A stretch of 47,556 nucleotides of DNA from Paenibacillus hemerocallicola (GCF_006265175.1 NZ_VDCQ01000074.1:1-47556), one strand, 5' to 3'. Numbered from the stretch's first letter, positions 34,178 to 43,347 are shown. Made by a program: numbers and translations. The notes: generated by a model not told the origin, from the letters alone.

Positions 34178-35188
34178 TTGAAAATCAAGGAAATTGCCGA
34201 AAAACTCAATATTTCGTCGAGAGCGATCCGCTTCTATGAAGAAAAAGGCTTGCTGGCGCCGGCTAAAGATAGCAGCGGATACCGCACCTTCGACGAGAGC
34301 GACGTATGGCGGCTGCAGACCGTTATCGCGCTCAGGGAGGCGGGGATGCCGCTGGAGGATATTCGCAGGACGATTACGGCAAGCAGCGCCGGCGACCGGG
34401 ATGCCATTCGGCGCAATCTGGAAATTCAACGCTCCGGGATGGCGTCCAAATGGATCGAATTGAAGCAAATGATTGAAACGGCCGACCGGATGCTGGCGCT
34501 GACGAATGAACGCGAGACGGTTCCCGTGGAAGCGATGTATCGGATTGCCGAGTTATCCAGACGATTGCGGGAGGAGCGCGGCGAATGGCGCGACCGATGG
34601 GGCTATGACCGTTTGGCTTCCACGCATGATCAGCGGGTCGAGAGTCATTCGGGCGAATTCTCCGATTATACGCAGGCGCTGGAGCTGGTAGCGAAATGGA
34701 CCTCGGCCCGGTCGAACGAAGAGGGCCTGGATCTCGGAACGGGGACGGGAAATCTCGCCGGCATGCTGGCGCGGCAGGGCGCCAAGATGGCGGGAGTGGA
34801 CCAATCTCTGCAAATGCTGAAGCAGTGCAACGAGAAATTTCCGCAGGTGGAGACGCGGATCGGCAATTTGCTCGCGATTCCTTATACGGAGGGGAAGTTC
34901 GATTTTATCGTGTCGAGCTTTGCCCTGCACCATTTGTCCGGCGGTCAAATCCGGCTCGCGCTGGAGGAAATGCGCCGGGTGCTGAAGCCGCGCGGCCGTA
35001 TTTGCATAGCCGACCTGCTGTTCCAAGATGAACATGCAAGAGCGTCGCATGCCGACAGCTTTCCCGATAACAGCGGCTACGCGCTGCTGCCTGACGTTGC
35101 GGAATGGCTGGAGAAGCGCGATTACATCGTCAAGGCGGAGCGGATTAACGAGCTGCTGCATATCGTGTACGCGGTACCGATCCGTTAG
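34178..35188 (+). CDS. MerR regulator fused to a SAM-dependent methyltransferase
   Basis: A 336-residue two-domain protein. Residues 1-70 are a MerR winged helix (IKEIAEKLNISSRAIRFYEEKG, then YRTFDESDVWRLQTV) followed by a coiled-coil helix to about 130. From about 170 a class I methyltransferase begins, with motif I GLDLGTGTGN near 183-192 and a post-motif segment FDFIVSSFALHHL. TTG start with AAGGGAG about 10 bp upstream. Possible promoter TTGACG at 34130 with a CGCTGCGGCAACG near-palindrome in its long spacer, the usual place for a MerR operator. The domain could sense SAM or a methyl acceptor, or be a resistance enzyme controlling itself (inference). Confidence 0.88.
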   Translation: MKIKEIAEKLNISSRAIRFYEEKGLLAPAKDSSGYRTFDESDVWRLQTVIALREAGMPLEDIRRTITASSAGDRDAIRRNLEIQRSGMASKWIELKQMIETADRMLALTNERETVPVEAMYRIAELSRRLREERGEWRDRWGYDRLASTHDQRVESHSGEFSDYTQALELVAKWTSARSNEEGLDLGTGTGNLAGMLARQGAKMAGVDQSLQMLKQCNEKFPQVETRIGNLLAIPYTEGKFDFIVSSFALHHLSGGQIRLALEEMRRVLKPRGRICIADLLFQDEHARASHADSFPDNSGYALLPDVAEWLEKRDYIVKAERINELLHIVYAVPIR

Positions 35189-35270
35189 AACGAAAAAGGC
35201 AAAGCGGGGATTGACCTTCTCGTAACGTCAACCCTTACGATGGGGACGTACACAAACGAAGGAGGAATGC

Positions 35271-35960
35271 ATGTTGCCGGATCATTCGAACATTTATTTG
35301 GAAAAAGCGCAGCAGTACGAGCTGCTCATTTCCAAACAGCCCGGATTGGCCCATGTAATTGGGGAAATAAAAAAATTCGACGGTTTGGACGTCGTGGATC
35401 TCGGTGCCGGAACGGGAAGGCTAGCCGCGACATTGGCGCCAAGGGCAAAGTCTATCGTAGCGCTGGACGCCTCGCGGGCCATGCTGGATATTGCCGCCCG
35501 CAAGCTGGCGCAGACGGGGCTGACCAGCTGGAGAACCGAAGCGGCCGACCATCGGAAGCTGCCCTTGGAGCGCCATAGCGCGGATCTCGTCGTGTCCGGT
35601 TGGAGCCTCTGTTATTTGACCAACACGAACGTTCCGGAATGGGAGCGCAACTTAAATGAAATTATCGGGGAAATCAAGAGGGTGCTCCGGCCCGGCGGAA
35701 CGGTCGTCATTTTGGAGACGTTGGGGACGGGCACGGACGCTCCGGACGCTCCCGATTTTCTTCGCGGCTACTATTCCGCATTAACGAACGTGTACGGGTT
35801 TTCCCATAAATGGATTCGTACCGATTACGAATTCGAGCATATCGGGCAAGCCGTCGAGCTGGCCGAATTTTTCTTCGGAGCCGAATTGGCGGAACGGGTC
35901 AAAGCGAATCATTGGGTTCGGCTCCCCGAATGTGCCGGAATATGGTGGCTGCATCTATGA
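35271..35960 (+). CDS. Class I SAM-dependent methyltransferase
   Basis: A 229-residue methyltransferase with motif I VVDLGAGTGR (residues 41-50), an acidic residue at VALDAS, and LVVSGWSLCYL plus an RVLRPGGTVVILE strand. ATG with AGGAGGA upstream. It follows the MerR fusion by about 80 bp on the same strand and may be co-transcribed. Substrate unknown; small molecule or quinone-type acceptors are typical for this group. Confidence 0.88.
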   Translation: MLPDHSNIYLEKAQQYELLISKQPGLAHVIGEIKKFDGLDVVDLGAGTGRLAATLAPRAKSIVALDASRAMLDIAARKLAQTGLTSWRTEAADHRKLPLERHSADLVVSGWSLCYLTNTNVPEWERNLNEIIGEIKRVLRPGGTVVILETLGTGTDAPDAPDFLRGYYSALTNVYGFSHKWIRTDYEFEHIGQAVELAEFFFGAELAERVKANHWVRLPECAGIWWLHL

Positions 35961-35983
35961 GGAAGCCGCAATTACGTTAAACG

Positions 35984-36023
35984 AACAAAACGGCCGCACC
36001 CATTCGGACGGCCGTTTGTTCCT
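35984..36023. terminator. Bidirectional terminator between methyltransferase and SDR genes
   Basis: GAACAAAACGGCCG and CGGCCGTTTGTTC form a long stem with one bulge. A-rich and T-rich flanks allow use from both convergent genes. Confidence 0.8.
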
Positions 36024-36038
36024 ATATTTATTTCCGGT

Positions 36039-36797
36039 TCAATATGCCGTCCAGCCCGCATCGGCTGTAATGACGGTGCCATTGACGAAGCCGGACTCGT
36101 CCGACGCCAAGAACAGCGCGACGGCGGCAATTTCCGCGGGATCGCCCACTCTCGGATTAATGCCCATTCCCGCCATCGCCTTTTCCATTCCGAACTCGTT
36201 TGGAGCGGAGCTGCCCGCGCCGATATTCGTCTTCACTCCGCCAGGCGCGATGGCGTTGCAGCGGATGCCGAGCTTGGCGTATTGGTAGCCGACGTTTTTG
36301 GTCAGACCGACGACCGCGTGTTTGGAGGACGTGTAGGCGGCACCCGCCCGGGAGCCGTACAGTCCGCCGACGGAAGCTATATTGACGATACTGCCTTTGC
36401 CTTTTGCCATAAAGAGGGGGAGCGCTTTCCGGATCGCGCGCATCGGGCCGGTCGCGTTGACGGCAAATACGCGTTCCCACGCTTCATCGGTCAGCTCGTG
36501 GGCGGGAACCATGCCGTCCATAATACCGGCGTTGTTCACCAATATATCCAAAGTGCCGTACTTCTCGACCGCAGTATCGATCATGTTCCGAACGTCATCC
36601 TCTTTCGCGACATTCGCGGCTACGGCGACGGCGGTGCCGTTGCCCGCTTCGATCAAGGCGACGGTTGCTTGCGCGGACTGCTCGTTCAGATCGGCCACGA
36701 CGACCTTGGCGCCTTCCTTTGCGAACAAGACGGCGATTTCCTTGCCCATACCGGAGCCGGCTCCGGTTACGACGGCGACTTTTCCTTCAAGCTTCAT
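36039..36797 (-). CDS. Classical SDR oxidoreductase (FabG-like)
   Basis: A 252-residue short-chain dehydrogenase with the cofactor motif TGAGSGMG (11-18), NNAG near 88-91, and an intact catalytic set Ser142, Tyr155 and Lys159 (IASVGGLYGSRAGAAYTSSK). Start at ATG 36797 with GGGAGG about 9 bp upstream; the in-frame start six bases earlier is too close to that site. Divergent from a TetR regulator, which is its likely repressor. Probable NAD(P)-dependent alcohol or ketone oxidoreductase; substrate unknown. Confidence 0.9.
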   Translation of the reverse strand: MKLEGKVAVVTGAGSGMGKEIAVLFAKEGAKVVVADLNEQSAQATVALIEAGNGTAVAVAANVAKEDDVRNMIDTAVEKYGTLDILVNNAGIMDGMVPAHELTDEAWERVFAVNATGPMRAIRKALPLFMAKGKGSIVNIASVGGLYGSRAGAAYTSSKHAVVGLTKNVGYQYAKLGIRCNAIAPGGVKTNIGAGSSAPNEFGMEKAMAGMGINPRVGDPAEIAAVALFLASDESGFVNGTVITADAGWTAY

Positions 36798-36817
36798 GAT
36801 CATGACCTCCCGGATTG

Positions 36818-36846
36818 TTGGATTGTGCGGCGAATTGAAGTACAAT
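36818..36846 (+). promoter_or_regulatory. Promoter (TTGGAT-N17-TACAAT) ahead of the TetR gene
   Basis: TTGGAT (36818-36823), 17 bp, TACAAT (36841-36846). The 40 bases around it are nearly the same as those at 38852-38892. The site lies about 185 bp before the TetR start, overlapping the 5' flank of the SDR gene, so one dyad-binding repressor could control both. Confidence 0.5.
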
Positions 36847-37030
36847 AAAAGCGAGCATCTGGAACAGCTGTCGGTTTATCAACAACTGTCTACTAAAAGT
36901 ATAATCCTCCCGGCGGACGGCAACAATCAGTAAAAATGTTCGATATGTACGAAAACGAACAAGTTGGCCGATTCTGTTGGATAAATCGCGAGCCTATTCA
37001 TTCTACCGGAGTTTGGAGGAAGTGTGACCC

Positions 37031-37645
37031 ATGTCGGATACGGCTGCAAAACCGGACAGAAGAATCGCCAAAAGCAAGCAGGCGCTCAAGCGTGCGCTCC
37101 TCACGCTGCTGGCCGAGAAAGACTTCCAGTCCGTCTCCATCACGGAAATCGTCCGGCTGGCCGATTGCAACCGCGGCACGTTTTACGCGCATTACGAGCA
37201 TAAGGACGCGCTGCTCGCGGACGTGATCGGCGAAGTCACTTCCGGGCTGATCGAGGCGTTCCGGGCACCGTACCGGGATAAAGCTTCTTTTCATCTGGAC
37301 GAATTGCCCTATACTTCCGTTGCGATATTCGATCATATATACCGGAACGCCAAGTTGTACGAAACGCTGCTGAACGGCAACGTGCTGCCGAACTTTCGCG
37401 AGCAAATGTTCCGTACGTTGAAATCGGTCTCCATGGAAGATCTGTACGTCGCTCCGGACGAGTCGTCTTCCAAAATCAACACCGAGCTGCAGATCATTTA
37501 CCAGACCCATGCTTTGCTGGGCCTTACCGATCACTGGATCCGCGAAGGGTTTCCCTATACGCCGGAATACATGGCGGAGCAGCTTCTGCTGATCGTGAAT
37601 CGGAGACCGGGGAAAGTGGTTTTGAAGCATGGCGGGATGCCGTAA
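37031..37645 (+). CDS. TetR/AcrR-family transcriptional regulator
   Basis: A 204-residue repressor: the N-terminal three-helix DNA-binding domain covers about residues 10-60 (IAKSKQALKRALLTLLAEKD, FQSVSITEIVRLADCNRGTF, YAHYEHKDALL), and the C-terminal half is a helical ligand pocket and dimer interface of the AcrR/TetR_C_7 kind. ATG with GGAGGAA upstream. Divergent from the SDR gene; self- and SDR-control are likely. Confidence 0.9.
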   Translation: MSDTAAKPDRRIAKSKQALKRALLTLLAEKDFQSVSITEIVRLADCNRGTFYAHYEHKDALLADVIGEVTSGLIEAFRAPYRDKASFHLDELPYTSVAIFDHIYRNAKLYETLLNGNVLPNFREQMFRTLKSVSMEDLYVAPDESSSKINTELQIIYQTHALLGLTDHWIREGFPYTPEYMAEQLLLIVNRRPGKVVLKHGGMP

Positions 37646-37839
37646 CCGAATGAATCGCTTGCCTCGGGATTCGATTTAGTGTTGGGTCGGTGCGCTCCGT
37701 TTATTCACAAATCCAGAAAGAACAGGAGGGATTGCTTTGCCCAGACAAAAAATTCCCCGTTAACCCCGAGCGCGAGGGCCGCCTGCGTCTCCGTCTCCTT
37801 ATCACGTGATTCCATTACGAATGAGAGAGGGTAGGACGT

Positions 37840-38766
37840 ATGTGGCCTAAGCAGGTAATGTGGCAGGAATTGAAATTCGGAGTGGAAATCGAGTTTGTAG
37901 GCGGAGCTCCGGAGCAGGTCGAGCTGCTGCCGGGATGGGTGATGTCGCTCGACGAGCTGCAAATCGACGAAACGGGGGCGGAGTCGGGCAGCGAGCTGAA
38001 GCCGCCTCCGATCGTGTGGGAGCAGCGGGACCAGATTAGGGTTATGCTGGACCGGCTAAAGGCGCAAGGGGCGACCGCGAATTGGAGCTGCGGGCTTCAT
38101 GTGCATGTCGGACTGGAGCGATGGGGACAGCCCGTATTGCTGCCGATCGTCGAAACGGCAGTATCGATGCAGGAGGCGCTTCGCGGTTTGCTGCGTACGA
38201 GCGATCACCGCATGCTGTTTTGTCCGCCCGTGACCGAGGCGATGCTGCACCGCTTCAGGTCCGACCCGAAGGAATCGGCGATTCGCCACAGAGGACGCCC
38301 GCAATCCCACCGGTGCGGGATTAACGCGGCTGCCTGGTTCGATATCGGGACGGTGGAAATCCGATATGCGAACGGATCGCTTGACTACGACGAAGTGCTG
38401 CGAACGGTCGAGCTGTGTCTTCGTTTCGTCGCAGCCATCGGGGCGGGGCGTCGTCTGCCGAACGATTCCGGGCGGTTGGCGGAGGAGTTGGGCGTACCGG
38501 CCGAAGGGTATCCGCCTCCGGCTGCGCCGCCGCAATGGTACCGGGAACGGATGTGGCTCGAGGAGACGCTGTTGCCCGTATTGGCGCCGCAGGTTCTCGC
38601 CTTGGTAAAGGACGGAGAGGTTCATCATATCATACCGGTTGCCGAAGGGATTATGGTCGCCGTGGAGAAGCCGGACGGCTCGCTCGTCCGAATGAAGTTC
38701 AGGGCATCCGCAACAGGTTGGGAGCGGCTCGGTGAAGAGGCCGCGAAGCCGAACACGGATGAATAG
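37840..38766 (+). CDS. Putative amidoligase (Amidoligase_2, ATP-grasp-type COOH-NH2 ligase)
   Basis: A 308-residue protein matching the glutamine-synthetase-like amidoligase group: GVEIEFVGG (14-22), the ETGAESGSELKPPP turn (44-57), CGLHVHVG (84-91) and a late VEIRYANGSLDYDEV. These proteins are expected to join carboxyl and amino groups with ATP, on cell-wall peptides or small peptides. No partner ligase or peptide precursor is adjacent that I can recognise. ATG with GAGGG upstream. The 195 bp before it hold only a tiny frame. Confidence 0.8.
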   Translation: MWPKQVMWQELKFGVEIEFVGGAPEQVELLPGWVMSLDELQIDETGAESGSELKPPPIVWEQRDQIRVMLDRLKAQGATANWSCGLHVHVGLERWGQPVLLPIVETAVSMQEALRGLLRTSDHRMLFCPPVTEAMLHRFRSDPKESAIRHRGRPQSHRCGINAAAWFDIGTVEIRYANGSLDYDEVLRTVELCLRFVAAIGAGRRLPNDSGRLAEELGVPAEGYPPPAAPPQWYRERMWLEETLLPVLAPQVLALVKDGEVHHIIPVAEGIMVAVEKPDGSLVRMKFRASATGWERLGEEAAKPNTDE

Positions 38767-38776
38767 GTTCGTTATC

Positions 38777-38808
38777 AGGAGTCATTCCGCCATGGAATGG
38801 CTCCTTTT
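38777..38808 (+). terminator. Terminator of the amidoligase gene
   Basis: AGGAGTCATTCC and GGAATGGCTCCT pair over a 5-base loop, followed by five T. Confidence 0.88.
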
Positions 38809-38856
38809 TGGCGTGCCCCCGCGGCGATAGACCAGGCGGTTAGCCTCGCGGATTTG

Positions 38857-38885
38857 TTGGATAATGTCGTGAAATGAAGTACAAT
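38857..38885 (+). promoter_or_regulatory. Promoter (TTGGAT-N17-TACAAT) ahead of the sensor kinase operon
   Basis: TTGGAT (38857-38862), 17 bp, TACAAT (38880-38885), the same hexamers and spacing as at 36818. The surrounding ~40 bp are close to identical in both places, pointing to a shared transcription factor or sigma factor, or to a small duplication. Confidence 0.55.
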
Positions 38886-38989
38886 AAAGCGAGTCTATTC
38901 ACTCGAAGTACGGTCCGAACCGAAACATGAACGGTAAGGAATGGTTGACACCCGGTTCGTTATCGCGAGCACAGTGGAGCGTAGATCAC

Positions 38990-41900
38990 ATGAGAACTTT
39001 TGTCGGGCGAATCAAGCCCGATTCCTTTCTCCTTATCCTTACTGGCGTCATGATCATTTTCGCGGGTATAGCTATATGGGGGATTTATTTCCAAGAGCCC
39101 AAGGCGATGCCTACTGTCGATCAGGGAAAGATCGACCTCAGCGAATGGGATTTTATCGGGCAGGGGAATTTGCCTTTGAACGGGAAGTGGGAGTTTTACC
39201 CGGGCCGGCTTCTGCAGCCGCGGGATTTCGACGAAGCGGCGCAGCCTAGCGGTTATCAGTCCGTACCGGGCGCATGGAGCGGCTCGGTCGCGGATAATGG
39301 CGAGCCGATGGGCAAGTGGGGATACGGGACGTACAGGCTGATCGCCAAAGTGGGGGACAACCGGGAATCCCGATATGCGATTCACGCGAATGTTATTTTT
39401 ATGTCGGCCAAGCTGTTCGTTGACGGGAAGCTGCTTGGAAGCTCCGGCCGCCCGGCCGAGAACAAACGGGAATACTTGCCTGCCAATGTGCCCATTACTG
39501 CGGTATTCCATAAAGAAAGTGAAAACGATTACATTGAAATCGTTTTGCAAGTAGCCAATTTCGATCATCGTACGGGAGGCGTCGGCACGCCGTTATATTT
39601 CGGGTACAGCGACAACATGTCCCGCACCATTTTGTCGGATGTGGCGATTCAGGCGGCCAGCTCGTTGGTGCTGCTCGTGTTCGGCGTTTTTTTTCTCGTC
39701 TTGTTTCTTTTGTACATTCGCGATTCGAGCTTGATCTTGTTCGCCTTATTTTTTATTTTTTTCGCCGGAAATACATTTGTTAACGGGGAGAAGCTATTTT
39801 TGCAGCTTATCCCGAAACTTCCTTTTGAAGCCGCCTGGACATTTAAAAATTTTACGATCTATGCAGGAGTGCCCATCCTGTACGTTTTGACGACCAGAAT
39901 GTACCGCCCGTTCAAATACGGCAAAATATTGGCGATACCGGCGTTGATGGTGGGCGCGTATTGCGCAGCGATTTTGCTCTTGCCCTACTATCGATATATT
40001 GCCGTCGAGCGGCTGGCTATTAATATAGTCATGTTGTTCCACTTTTTGTTGATTATCCTTTTGGCGATCAACTATGCGAGAGGGAATTTTGGCAAATACG
40101 GCAAAATGGAGCTGCGTATCTATATCGCATCGATGCTGTTCCTGCTCCTGTTTAAATCAAGCAATATTTTGCATGTAAGATACTACATGGATAAAAACTG
40201 GGTTGCCCCGACGTCGATCATCTGTTTTCTACTCTTGATTTGTATCATGCTCGTGCAGCGGTATTTTCGAACTTATTCCGCAATGGAAGGGCTATCGGGA
40301 ACGTTGCGGGAGGCTAATCGACTCAAGGACGAGTTTCTGCGCCGCACGTCGGTGGAGCTCAAAACGCCGTTGCACCGAATTTTAAATTTGTCGGAAGCGA
40401 TCATGGAAGCTGCCGGACAAAATCCCGGCGCAGAGTCGGCGGCCAAGGACAAGCTTCAGATGGTTCGCAATGCCGCCTACCGAATGTCGTACATGGTGGA
40501 TGATCTTATCGACCTTGCAAGAATCAGGGACGGCAGTTTAACGATGGCGCTTAAGCACGTAAATCTGGCCGCCTGCGTCTCCATGGTGTTCGAAGTATTC
40601 GAATTTATTGCCGATGGCAAACGGATTTCGCTGAATCGTCGCATCGATCGGGACGCCGGGTATGTCCTTGCGGATGAGAATCGTCTCATGCAGGCGCTGT
40701 ATCACCTTATCGACAATAGTATAGTGCTTATGGAAGGCGGAAGTATTGCCGTAATCGGTCGTCGCCGCGGCACTGCCGTCGAGGTAACGATACAGATTAG
40801 GGACAAAGGGATGCTGACCGACAATCTCGAGGTGATTCGGCAGGCATTCGAGCATCGCGAGAAAGCATTGGAGCTGGACAGCAGGGGGCTTGGATGGAGC
40901 TTTGCCATCGTGGACAAGCTGGTTGAGCTGATGCAGGGAAGCTTGCGCATGGAATGGTCTCCCGGCGGGGGGTACTGCTGCGTGATGAACCTTCCGCTCG
41001 GCTTTTCGGCCGAAGCCATAGCGTTGCCCTATCCGGTTCACGAATCGTTGGAAGCCGCCGCCGGAGTCGGATTGCCCACTGGCCTGCAGGCGAATTCCGC
41101 ACGCAGCGCATACACGGTGCTTATTGTCGAGGATGAAGCGGTCATGTTCGAGGTGCTGCTTCCGCTGCTTGCGATGGAAGGGTACAAGGTCATGGCGGCA
41201 CAATCCCGGGAAGAAGCGGTGCGCAAGGTCGAGGTGCCGGACAAGCCGGACATCGTACTGATCAATATGATGATGGACGACGGCTCGGGATACGAAACCG
41301 TTCGCCTGATTCGCGAGCGGTACACACTGATCGAATTGCCGATTTTATTCATCACGGCCCGGAACACGCCGGCCGATATAGAGGCCGGGCTGGACGCCGG
41401 CGGCAATGACTATATTGCCAGACCGCTGGATACGGGCGAGGTGCGGGCAAGAATCCGGACACTGCTAGCGATGAAAAGAATGGCCAAAGAAGCGGCGCTC
41501 CATGAAATGGCTTTCCTGCAATCGCAAATTAAGCCTCATTTTCTTTATAACACACTGACGACCATTAAGTCGTTATGCTATACGGACGGCCGCAAGGCAG
41601 GGAAGCTGATCTCCGTATTCAGCAACTATTTGCGTATCTTGTTTCAGATCGATAGTGCCGAGCAGACGATCAGCCTGGGAAAAGAGCTGGATTTGATCCG
41701 GGCCTATACGGAAATTGAAAAAGAACGATATGGAGACAGACTGAATATCCGCATTGACGTGGAACCGGAATTGCTGGAATATCTCATTCCTCCGTTAACT
41801 ATACAGCCTTTGGTGGAAAATGCGATTCGGCATGGCGTGGTCAAGCGAATTTCAGGAGGAACGGTGAAGCTGATCATTCGACGCGAGAAGGCCGCGATGA

Positions 41901-42100
41901 AAGTGATCGTGGAGGACGACGGCGTCGGAATGCCGGGGCGAACCGCGCAAGAGTTGCTTCATAGAGAAACAACGGCGCAGGGAGTAGGATTTGCAAGCAT
42001 TCGCAAAAGAGTGTCCCGGTTGACAGGGGACACGCTGGAGCTGGAAAGCGCGGAAGGAATAGGTACGAAAATTACGTTCCGGCTTCCGCTTGCCAGGTAA
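38990..42100 (+). CDS. 7TMR-DISM sensor: degenerate hybrid kinase modules plus intact LytS-type kinase
   Basis: A 1036-residue membrane sensor. Order: N-terminal membrane segment, extracellular 7TMR-DISM domain (to about 210), seven-membrane-segment block, HisKA/HATPase, receiver, then a second kinase. The HisKA position reads TSVELKTP with Val455 where the phospho-His should be, and the HATPase G-boxes are eroded. The receiver has Asn759 in place of the phospho-Asp (VLINMMMDDG) and Arg for the conserved Lys. The final module is an intact His_kinase/HATPase pair with His850 (QIKPHFLYNTL) and an N-box PLVENAIRHG. Start chosen at 38990 because GGAG lies 10 bp upstream; ATG 38927 is the longer alternative (1057 residues). 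Paired with the response regulator that follows. Confidence 0.88.
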   Translation: MRTFVGRIKPDSFLLILTGVMIIFAGIAIWGIYFQEPKAMPTVDQGKIDLSEWDFIGQGNLPLNGKWEFYPGRLLQPRDFDEAAQPSGYQSVPGAWSGSVADNGEPMGKWGYGTYRLIAKVGDNRESRYAIHANVIFMSAKLFVDGKLLGSSGRPAENKREYLPANVPITAVFHKESENDYIEIVLQVANFDHRTGGVGTPLYFGYSDNMSRTILSDVAIQAASSLVLLVFGVFFLVLFLLYIRDSSLILFALFFIFFAGNTFVNGEKLFLQLIPKLPFEAAWTFKNFTIYAGVPILYVLTTRMYRPFKYGKILAIPALMVGAYCAAILLLPYYRYIAVERLAINIVMLFHFLLIILLAINYARGNFGKYGKMELRIYIASMLFLLLFKSSNILHVRYYMDKNWVAPTSIICFLLLICIMLVQRYFRTYSAMEGLSGTLREANRLKDEFLRRTSVELKTPLHRILNLSEAIMEAAGQNPGAESAAKDKLQMVRNAAYRMSYMVDDLIDLARIRDGSLTMALKHVNLAACVSMVFEVFEFIADGKRISLNRRIDRDAGYVLADENRLMQALYHLIDNSIVLMEGGSIAVIGRRRGTAVEVTIQIRDKGMLTDNLEVIRQAFEHREKALELDSRGLGWSFAIVDKLVELMQGSLRMEWSPGGGYCCVMNLPLGFSAEAIALPYPVHESLEAAAGVGLPTGLQANSARSAYTVLIVEDEAVMFEVLLPLLAMEGYKVMAAQSREEAVRKVEVPDKPDIVLINMMMDDGSGYETVRLIRERYTLIELPILFITARNTPADIEAGLDAGGNDYIARPLDTGEVRARIRTLLAMKRMAKEAALHEMAFLQSQIKPHFLYNTLTTIKSLCYTDGRKAGKLISVFSNYLRILFQIDSAEQTISLGKELDLIRAYTEIEKERYGDRLNIRIDVEPELLEYLIPPLTIQPLVENAIRHGVVKRISGGTVKLIIRREKAAMKVIVEDDGVGMPGRTAQELLHRETTAQGVGFASIRKRVSRLTGDTLELESAEGIGTKITFRLPLAR

Positions 42101-42135
42101 GTCTGGAATTGCGAAGCGAAGGAATGGGTGCAAAG

Positions 42136-43287
42136 ATGAGAGCCTTAAAAGCTTATTTGGTAGATGACGAGCGGCGCGCATTGGAAATGCTGGAAATGAT
42201 GCTGCTGGAAATAGGCGGGATAGAAATCGTCGGTCGTTCGGGCAATCCGTTCGAGGCGTTGGAGCAAATAAGAGATTTGAAGCCGGATGCGGTCTTTCTC
42301 GATATCGAGATGCCCGGCATGGGCGGAATCGAGCTGGCGGAGCGGCTTCGCAGCGATGTCGCCGCCTTGACCATCGTGTTTGTCACAGCGTACGACAAGT
42401 TCGCGATCGGCGCTTTCGAGCAAGGGGCGATCGATTATTTGTTGAAGCCGCTGGAGGAAGCCAGATTGTTGAAAACCGTGGAAAGAATTCGCCGTTCGAC
42501 CCGGCTGGATGCGGCAGGGGGGACGGGCCCGGACGAGCAGGCGCCGCCTAGCCTGAACATTCGTCTGCTGGGCGGATTGGAAGTGTCGGACGAGCTTCAG
42601 GGAGCGCGGATATGGCGTACGGCCAAACCCCGGGAATTGTTTGTCTTCTTGCTGCTGCATTCGGCCGGAGGCGTTCATCGGGACGACATTATCGACCGTC
42701 TGTGGGGCGACGTCGATTACGCCAAAGCGAAAATTTATTTGCATACCTGCATTAGCTATTTGAGAGCGGATTTCCGCAAGCTGGGATTCGCCAATATCGT
42801 TGAATATAAAGAAGAGAAGTATATGCTGAGCCGGGAAGGGGTCGATTGCGATTACTTCTCGTTGCGCCAATCGCTGCTTGCGGCGCGGGCGCTGTTGGAA
42901 GGCGGCGAAGCGGGCAAGCTGGAAGCGGCGTTGGAATTGTATCGCGGCCCTCTGCTGCAACGTTGCGATTACCCATGGGCGATCGAGGCCATCGAGCAGC
43001 TGCGCAGATTATGGCTGGACGTCAGCCTTCTGCTTGCGGAGCACTATCGGAGCGAGGGCATGCCGAGCAAGGCTGCTGCGGTTGCGGAGCGGCTCTTGCT
43101 TGAAGAGCCTTATGACGAGACGGTATACCGCTTGCTGATGGAATGCTATCGAACGATGGGCAAGCATGATCAGGCAGCCAGAATACGCGACAGGTTGATT
43201 CATGCGCTGCAGGAACTGCAGCATGATCCGTATGCTCAATCGATCGAGTTTCATAAAGCCGGATCGCGGCCGTTCCCTCTTCATTGA
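42136..43287 (+). CDS. Response regulator with BTAD (SARP-like) output
   Basis: A protein of about 383 residues: an intact receiver (VDDE near the start, phospho-Asp56 in VFLDIEMPG, Lys in YLLKPLEE), a winged helix (RELFVFLLLHSAGG, HRDDIIDRLWGD), then a bacterial transcriptional activator domain of helical repeats to the end. BTAD regulators normally activate secondary-metabolite or surface-structure genes. Starts at 42136, 42124 and 42109 are all possible; the first gives the cleanest N-terminus, but its AAGGA is 14 bp away. It follows the kinase by about 35 bp, so one operon. The likely targets are the secreted proteins downstream. Confidence 0.85.
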   Translation: MRALKAYLVDDERRALEMLEMMLLEIGGIEIVGRSGNPFEALEQIRDLKPDAVFLDIEMPGMGGIELAERLRSDVAALTIVFVTAYDKFAIGAFEQGAIDYLLKPLEEARLLKTVERIRRSTRLDAAGGTGPDEQAPPSLNIRLLGGLEVSDELQGARIWRTAKPRELFVFLLLHSAGGVHRDDIIDRLWGDVDYAKAKIYLHTCISYLRADFRKLGFANIVEYKEEKYMLSREGVDCDYFSLRQSLLAARALLEGGEAGKLEAALELYRGPLLQRCDYPWAIEAIEQLRRLWLDVSLLLAEHYRSEGMPSKAAAVAERLLLEEPYDETVYRLLMECYRTMGKHDQAARIRDRLIHALQELQHDPYAQSIEFHKAGSRPFPLH

Positions 43288-43347
43288 GAGAACGGCTATT
43301 TGGCGTATTTGCGAATAAGGGTCTTTCGGATTAAGAGATCTTTAAGC

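Noticed and set aside
37725-37810. Tiny plus-strand frame after AGGAGGG before the amidoligase
   Set aside because: Only about 25 codons of arginine-rich sequence with no recognisable features and no conservation to judge by.
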